Source of the DNA: Alectoria sarmentosa
Lineage: Eukaryota > Ascomycota > Lecanoromycetes > Lecanorales > Parmeliaceae
Assembly: GCA_009733775.1 (NCBI GenBank)
Contig: WOGZ01000227.1
Span: forward strand, 1-55,589
DNA: 55,589 nt
Reading direction: 5' to 3'
Below, one piece after another: positions 48,436 to 55,589 of the stretch (the first letter of the stretch is position 1; each line of letters opens with the position of its first letter). Position numbers and translations under genes: made by a program. The notes beneath the pieces are model-generated. The model was not told the origin of the DNA and did not search any database. It was given only the letters and a program-made list of their open reading frames with translations.

Positions 48436-50967
48436 TCAGACCTGGCTCCAGTACTTGGAGAATTTTCGTGGGCTTCTTGACGTTGCAGTCTCGCGAATGA
48501 TTGCTCCGGTGCCAAAGGGAAATCTCCTCTTCACGTTCTTCTTGCTCTTTTCGACGGATTGATAACGTAATTAAGGAGAAAGAGTGAATTGAAGGTGCAC
48601 AGCAAAGAAGTAGTGGTATCGCCGAGCAGATTTGGTTTCGTTGTTTTGGATTGGGTCACAATAAAAAGAAGACGGTTGAGAGAGTCGGCGTGGCTCGGAC
48701 TGTCATAACGAGAGCACAGAACAAAGATGATAAACGAGTGTGGTAATTGTGGTTACTAAGGCTCGGATTTTGTTTCAGGCTGATGCAGAGAAATCCATGT
48801 TTTATAGTCAAGGATGAGTATACATCTGCTTGGGTACGAGTTATTTAGCCAGTCGAAGCTTAGTACGACGAAGAAACGATCGTCAAAAATAGAAGCGCGG
48901 AGATTCATTTTACCTGTGGTGCAGCTTCGCCTTCACCAACTGGAGATCCCCCGCAGCACTTAGCGAGGTAGGGTTGAGGGTAGCGAAAACAACATAGCTC
49001 CCTGCAAGTAATCGGGCGACGTAAGATTGTGAGGTGATAATGGTTAACGGTCGAGTAGTAAGTCAAGGAGCAGGTGCATCGAGGTACAGGGATAGATAGA
49101 CTGCTAGTGATATACGGGGCCCGTCAGGTCTGGTAATTACTGAGAGAGAAATACAAGGCGTAGGATCATTAGATGAAAGGTGATTGTTCAGGGAGTACGC
49201 ATAGAACTCTTACTCCTGGCTTGGAAGCTGTTATTAAGGAGTAAAGATGTGAGTGCTGGTCGAGCTTCTGTATCCTGAGGGTTGAGGCCGAGAGTCTTTC
49301 TTTAGTTCCTTCGCCCAGCGATACGAGGCGGGCCGAGGTCGAGCGCAGGGCCGCATGCAACCCAAGGATGGAAAGGAGTTCAAGAGGACACTATCTATTT
49401 AATGGACGGCAGTATGGAGAGAAAAGACCTTTGGGATGACATGAACGAAGGGGCTGTGTATGGAGAAAAGGTTTCGCATCGTCGAATGGCCAGCGAAAGA
49501 AGGCAAGATATCTGATATGCAGTAGACGGATGGTCGAGAGCCCTTACCTAAACAGGTGCATTTTATGCACTTACAGTTTAGTATATATTTTATAAATAGA
49601 CTGGCGTGCATACTAGCAATAATACCTGGGACCAGGCTGTCTTTGCCAAGCTTCTGTAAGCAAATTATCCCCCAAACACTCGTACTTTCCAGCATCGCCG
49701 TGTATTCTGGTATTCATGTTTACCAACACACTCGTATTGATGCTTGTTAGAGACATCAAAGATTGAAGACTCATATCCTTCCTGTCAATTTCTTTCCTAC
49801 TCAGCCTCTGTCTATCGATTTCTCACCCTCCTTTCCTTCTTGCCTCCCGCAGTATCAACATTGTCGGAATCTCCAACTTTCTCGTGACGCCTGCGGTCAG
49901 CTTGGTGGCCGGGACAAAACTGCTGAGCTCAGCGGCACCTAATGTCCGCTCTCGAGCTGCAGCGTGACGGCATCTCCGCCGGGATTGGTTCATTGATGAG
50001 ACGGAGAGAGTGCATCAATGGATTCATTGGGGTATTCGGAGCCGTTGGGCTTCGGTGACACTTAATGCACACCGGCTCCACCGATATCCTTCTTCACCAT
50101 TCCGGACCCACAGGCTGACGGATCTCGAACTGGTCTCCTTTGTCTCATGCGCACTGTCTTACGTTGACGGCCTTCCATATGTGCACAAAAGCTTCATCTT
50201 GTGCCAGATATCGTTCGCAACATAAGCTCATTGCAACTTTCCTTTCTACCTGCACTAGTCATTGCAAAGCCTTTCTTTACCTAGTCAAGTCAGCTCTTAA
50301 TTCCAAGAATGGACGTCCTAGTTGCATCATGCTCACACCACTCACTTGGCACTGTCGCCACTTGCATGCCCAGTACTTAACCAACCGGCATCATTTATCA
50401 CGACAGAGACTACAAAGTTGAGCAAATTTCCTTTATTTCATCTCTCTTTCCTCGTGAGACGTCTTATAAGACATGGTACTAATTGGGCATTGCGACTGCC
50501 AAAACGCTCTATGTACAGTGTGGCTAGGTCCAATCACAAGCAACTTCAATCAACGTAGAGCAAGACACTCTTGGGATAGTGTTCTCCAAAGAACGTAGAG
50601 TCGGGTGTCGAATCTGTTGCGCAGAAAATGCTTCCCGAGTCCCAGCAGTCCTCCTAGATTTCCCGCGATCCATGCATTGCAGCCTCAACGCACCATACTT
50701 GTCACTTCAACCGGCTGAAAATGCTCAACATCACTGTCCCGTATCTAAAACGACGCCGATATCACGTACCCTTAAAAACTGCAACGGGAGTAAAAGCACA
50801 TGTCAATTTCGGATGCCCTGCCATGACCTTCTGGCCTGTCCTTGGTACTACGAGCTGTCGCCCTGTTCTTATGAAGCCGTCATGTGAGGAATCGCAGATC
50901 ATGACCATGTACAACGATACTTGGGACTGAGCATTACTTCCATCGCAACCTTGTCACATATGCAAAA
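48436..50967. promoter_or_regulatory. Long intergenic region upstream of the zinc-cluster gene
   Basis: This is the longest gene-free stretch of the island, at 2.5 kb. Open frames are short, overlapping on both strands and without motifs. No tRNA or repeat was recognised. It contains the zinc-cluster gene promoter and 5' leader and, at the right end, the transportin 3' UTR. A non-coding RNA or a small multi-exon gene could be missed by eye. Confidence 0.45.
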
Positions 50968-53929
50968 TCAAAGATTGTAAAAAGCTCTTAATTTCTGCTG
51001 ATCCGATTGAGAAAGCTGGGCGATGAACGTATTGAAGCTTGGGATCAGAGATTTGTATCCGACAAGGTTCTATGATTTCCATTATGAGTATGGAGTGTAC
51101 ATGATGCGGTGGAATTTCAGCTTACCCGTTGAAATGAGCTTCCAACCGTCTCGTCTTGGTGGAGGGAACCAATTTCGTCGTTCTTGTACGCGGCGCTTGC
51201 TTTGAAGTATTCAAGCAAACAGCTTCCCATTGCCTGGGGGTTTTGCTCGATCGTACGGTTGAGGCCGAGGAGCGCATGGCCCTTTTCGTCATTGTTTTCG
51301 ACAGGCTCGATGATATGCAGGAATGGGTTTGCAAACTCGGCGAGATACGGTGCTAACTGTCGAGAACAATCAACTCCAAGCCGTCCCAGAGCGATGACGG
51401 CATTCTCGCCAACAGATGTTGGTACCTGCGGATTGCCGATGATGCTGCTGAGACTGTGGTAGATCTTGTCCACGAAAGGTATCATTCCTTGCTGGTACTT
51501 CATCGCTATCTCCCCGCAAGACCAGCATGCGTTGTTGATAACGCTGAACCCTGTGTCAACGTCGTCATCGCGCAAGTTGTCGAGGTCCAATTGTCTGATC
51601 AACACAGGTATCAAAGATGGAAGGAATGGATTCAGCTGAGGAAAGATGTTGACCGCGCAATCCCCTAGCAAAGCATATGATGACTGCCGTACATCATTGC
51701 TGGGATCCTCCATGCAGAACATGAGTAAATCGAAAAATCTTGGCTGAGATGAAGCCACAAGCTCACCACTCTTGACAGGAGCCAAAGCCTGGATTATCGC
51801 ACTAAGGAGATCAAGACTAGTGACCAGGAAGTCCTTGTCCGGCTTCTCCATTGGCTCGTTGTGGACTGCCAGGAGGTACTGTTCCAGATTCTGGTGGATA
51901 ACTCGAATGCATCGTGCAAATATGGGGATGGCGAATGGGGCAAAGGCATCACCCAAGGCTGTAGCAACGTACGATAGACACTCAAGCAGTGGAAATAACT
52001 CCTGTGACTGGTCTGAGATTTTGCTCCACCTTTTGATAACGGCCGGCATCAAGAGATCGATTAGGTCCTGTCTTCTAAGTGGTGGCCCCACTTGCTCCGC
52101 CAAGGTCTGTACACAGTCATATAGTATGAACATGTTCTTGTCCTTGTACCTCTCGAAGCACTGAACAAATTGCTGAATTATCGGCGCACAATAAGGGGTC
52201 AGTTCCTTACTGGCTCTCTCTTCTAGGTTAGCAAAAGCTGATGCTGCGGACTCTTGCACTCGTTTGCTCTTGTCCAACATCCTATTCAAAATCCCCTCCA
52301 TCATAGGTTCGAAGAACGATTTCTTATCGTGAAAGTTTTCAAGCTGTGAAGCCCAGCCAGAATAGCGTCCCAGGGCCCAGCAAGTAATTACTCGGACTGC
52401 TGGCTCAACATCGTTCAGTAGCGAGATAAGATACGGGACCAGGTCGGGGAGATGTGGGGTAATCGCTTCCATGCATCCTTCAGCGACAGCACCAATCGCC
52501 AGCACGGCAGCTTCCCGATTTGGCCAGTCTTGATGGCGAAGATTCTCCTTCAGATAGGGTAGCGCAATTTGGAATACGGAAGCATGAAAAGTTGAGGCAA
52601 GAACATCCAAGGCTGCAGCTGAGCATTTTCGGAGATTCCACTGCTCCTCAGCATCAGCTCCACCTTCATCATCGTCTTCCTCAAGCTCTCCTTCGCTGAG
52701 AGCGTCATCATCGGGTAACATAGGTTTGGAGAGTTGTCCGTTTGCACCTCCATCGGCGGCTTGACCGTTGGCAAGCGTCCTGGGTGTCTTGGATCTGACG
52801 AAATGCGGTTTGATGTCTTCCGCTCGATCGTCCACTTCTGCGTCATCTCCGTCTCCTTCTAAACGCATCACCGCTTCTTCGTCATAGACCATGCTTTCCA
52901 GAAGAACAGGAACGATCTTATGTAGATAGGGTCCCAAGGTAGCACAAATGTTGTCATTCTCACTAATTGCAAGCCAGAATTCAGCAGCCTCTAAAGCTAG
53001 GTCTGGGTCATCTGTGTTCCTCTGCTGAAGGGCCATGTAATCCACCAAACCTCCCATGTGTGGCTGAACTTGATCTGGTCTGATATCTACAATCAGTACA
53101 AAAGACCGGCAGACGTTGCGGCGGACATCGTCGCTAGAATCGTTCGCCAATTGAAAGAGCCTGGCAAAAATTGAATCCAGTGATGCTACAACGGCCTGGG
53201 GCTTTTGAGGAATGAACGAATTGAGACTGGCCAGCGCCAATGCGCGGACCCTGGCAATTGGACTGGATGTAACGTCAAGTAATCGAGGTATTATGAAGTT
53301 GAGAGGTCGTGTACCCTCGTACACCTTGTCGAGCTCCCTCTTACTGTCTTCGCAAACCTTGGCCAGAGCACCCATCGCTCCTTCTTGTGCCGACAGGGTG
53401 ACATTGCCTCGTTCGTTGCTTGCTATCGAAAACAGCTCTGGTAAAAGCTCAGGCCAACCGAGCACACCCCCTCGCTGAACAGTCTCAGTTATAACAGTAC
53501 CAGCAAAGCTCCTTATCTGCGGATTAGGATCTTGTAGGCACGTAAGTACAGCCACCCGGATGTAGTTATGGCTTGGCGCCGGTATGTCTTTGTAACAAGC
53601 CTTGATGTTATTTTTGAGGTTCAAGGCTGCTGAGCTCCGCACGAGGTTCAAATTCGCTGAGTCGAGGTTTAGAGTCTGCAGGAGTTGTCCGTTGGAGAAT
53701 ATGTAGGTCAGGTAGTTGGTTATATCTGGTGAGGATCTCGCTTGGGAAAGCATCTATTCCATATTCTATATTAGTACATTTCAGTTGAAAAGGCCAAGAG
53801 GACGTTCACAAGGAATTGAAAACTCACGTGAGTAGCATTCATTTGAGCTTTCCGGTCGTGTGCGCTTAAGGCGTCCTTGAGATAGCCCACCAGTTGCTTC
53901 AATGGCTCTGCCTCTGGTTGCCACGCCAT
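50968..53929 (-). CDS. KAP104: Transportin (karyopherin beta-2, Kap104-type)
   Basis: Three exons (53929-53828, 53753-51126, 51069-50968) join in phase 0 to 943 residues, the expected length. It is a HEAT-repeat import receptor that carries PY-NLS cargo such as RNA-binding proteins through the nuclear pore and releases it on Ran-GTP binding. Exon 1 encodes MAWQPEAEPLKQLVGYLKDA, the N-terminal Ran-binding helix region. Exon 2 gives most HEAT repeats (SADLNL-like LNLVRSSAALNLKNNIK, NPQIRSFAGTVITETVQRGG, REAAVLAIGAVAEGCM) and an acidic loop around residues 350-405 (DDDALSEGELEEDDDEGG), which in transportin displaces cargo. Exon 3 supplies the end NLVGYKSLIPSFNTFIAQLS and FYNL. Reading through the last intron instead would stop after two residues and lose the C-terminal helix. 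Confidence 0.93.
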
Positions 53930-54540
53930 AGGAGCTGCCAGGCTGGAAGGCGAAACTTGGAGTAGCGTAGCGCTAAAAGAGCAAGTAGTGGAGAATGTGT
54001 GCCAAGTCAAATGCGAGAGGTCAAACTCTGTGCACCAAAGGGCTATGTCCAAAGAGTTTGTCTATGAAAGCAAGGACTTTAAGAAAGCCAGGTTTACCTC
54101 GAATCCTTCCAACAAAGTGGCAACATGCAGACCAACGTCTCACCAAGCGGTCTAGGATATGTGCTGCATGATTTGTACCGGCGCGGACCCTCAAAATCCT
54201 CTACAACAGGTTGACGGCTCAAGCTTTCTTCTCAATCGTCAAACGAATTTCAGCATGTCCTATGGCGGCATAGTCGCTAAGAGTGCATACTTAGGTAGTT
54301 TTGTGCCTTCGAGTTTGTACAGGAGATGAAAATAGCAGCCTCATAGTTGCTTGGTTCAAAATGAAATTTGAAATATGTGTGGTGTCTCAAATTCAGAAAG
54401 CTTTGCCGCTTCCACGATGATCAGCGTCGCGCTTAGATGCGCTTAAAGGCAGCTCCTAGAATACTGTACTTTAGGGCGGCAGGGGGGTTTTAGTAAGCCT
54501 GCGTATGGTCTTGACACCATTTCTTGTAACAAATTTCGTA
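53930..54540. promoter_or_regulatory. Transportin upstream region and right boundary of the gene island
   Basis: Normal-composition DNA holding the transportin promoter; no gene is seen. Near the end (54474-54503) a GGGCGGCAGGGGGGTTTTAG segment followed by AAGCCTGCG resembles the GC-rich core of the 193-bp repeat at 5900, and composition then falls steeply toward the AT-rich block. Confidence 0.5.
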
Positions 54541-55534
54541 GTGTATTTTGTCACACAGCAGAGTATTAATAGATTCACCATCGTGCGATATCGTTATACG
54601 AAAATATACAAATATGCTTTTCAAATTGTAACAAATCTTCAATTCAAGAAATCGTCGCAATATCGTTAATAATTATATTATATTTTATAAACTCAAGATT
54701 CGAGTATATACAATCTCTTTTATTTTCATTTTATTAATATTTTTTTTATTTCTTTTTATATTAAATTCGTAAATTATCGTTTTCGAAAAAAGTTAAATTA
54801 AATAATTTAAAATCGAAATTTAAAATATAATAATATAAATGTAATTTACAAATTATTGAAATAAAAGCGTTAAAACTCGCGAATAATTAATTATAATTTA
54901 TTTATCAAATGTTATCTCACATAATTTTCAAAACTTTTCTTTTTTGCGCAGTCGCTTTTTATATAAATAATGTGATATTTTTAAAATATAAAAAGTTATT
55001 TATATAACATTAATTATGCAATATAGTCGTGCAATTTCAAAGACGTAAAAATTAATAAAATTCGATAAACGACTATAAAGATATTAATAAAAAAAGAAAA
55101 TCGAGCGATAATTATTACGAATCGCTTAAGTCTTTTTTCTTAATCGATTTTAATCGACTTTAATCGTCGTTATTTAATTTAACACACGTATTATTATTAT
55201 TATTATATTATTATTATTATTTATATTATAATTATTTATATTATTAATTTTTATATAAAAATGTTAAATAATAAAAAGATATAAAAATTGAAAATAAGAT
55301 AATTATAATTAATTATTAATATTTTAATAATATTTTAATTAAAGTTTTAAATAATTAAATTAATATTTTATGATTTTAAATTATTCGCTTATTAATTTTT
55401 ATTTAATATTTGTAAATTTAAAATAATACTTAAATGTTAATAATAATATATTAAATATATTAATTTTAAAATTATAATAAATTTAATTATTTAACTTTTT
55501 TAAAAGATATAATTTAATTTAATTTAATTTATTA

Positions 55535-55589
<55 letters not shown>
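54541..55589. other. Right AT-rich, RIP-like block
   Basis: Composition returns to the extreme AT bias of the left block, with remaining C and G mostly in CG pairs (CGATATCG, TCGATTTTAATCGACTTTAA). No gene or recognisable element is present. The block continues past the window edge. Confidence 0.85.
55534..55589. repeat. (TTA)n microsatellite at the window edge
   Basis: A nearly perfect ATT/TTA trinucleotide run reaches the last base, so its full length is not visible. A shorter TTA run with interruptions lies at about 55190-55222. Confidence 0.9.

Noticed and set aside
55534..55589. Telomere at the right edge
   Set aside because: The terminal repeat is TTA, not TTAGGG, and runs off the window; it is an ordinary microsatellite.

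Overview
The window is nuclear DNA of a filamentous ascomycete (Pezizomycotina; a leotiomycete or dothideomycete would fit, but class cannot be fixed from this sequence). Evidence is the short 45-100 nt introns with GT..AG ends and CTRAY-like branch sites, the fungal gene families, and a two-compartment layout: extremely AT-rich, gene-free DNA at 1-26075 and about 54541-55589, enclosing a gene island of normal composition (about 26.2-54.5 kb). The AT-rich blocks look like repeats eroded by repeat-induced point mutation (RIP): repeat pairs inside them differ almost only by C-to-T and G-to-A changes, and most surviving C and G lie in CG dinucleotides.

Layout of the island, left to right: (1) + strand, 26547-29761, a five-exon glycine/histidine-rich LEA-like hydrophilic protein; (2) + strand, 30742-32464, glutamate decarboxylase; (3) - strand, about 32701-33244, a probable small unrecognised basic protein with clustered cysteines, 5' end unresolved; (4) + strand, 34299-35712, a membrane-anchored family 25 glycosyltransferase; (5) - strand, 36135-37791, a P-loop sulfotransferase-like protein; (6) + strand, 38767-39751, an EBP-type sterol delta8-delta7 isomerase; (7) + strand, 40370-45896, a large DH-PH Rho GEF-like protein; (8) - strand, 46502-48435, a Zn2Cys6 transcription factor resembling the sterol-uptake-control (Upc2-like) group; (9) - strand, 50968-53929, transportin/Kap104. 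Every exon join below was checked by hand for frame; those that stay doubtful are stated.

The genes are mostly unrelated housekeeping and accessory functions, not a biosynthetic cluster. The one suggestive link is sterol metabolism: an EBP isomerase lies about 7 kb from an Upc2-like regulator. I found no rRNA, tRNA, CRISPR array, telomeric repeat or intact transposon. The AT-rich DNA holds several tandem and dispersed repeat relics, some with periods that are multiples of three and that may be decayed coding sequence. I did not find a clear new multi-gene system; the items most worth following are the CG-preserving decay pattern, the repeat pairs, the hidden small gene at 32.7-33.2 kb and the repetitive hydrophilic protein.
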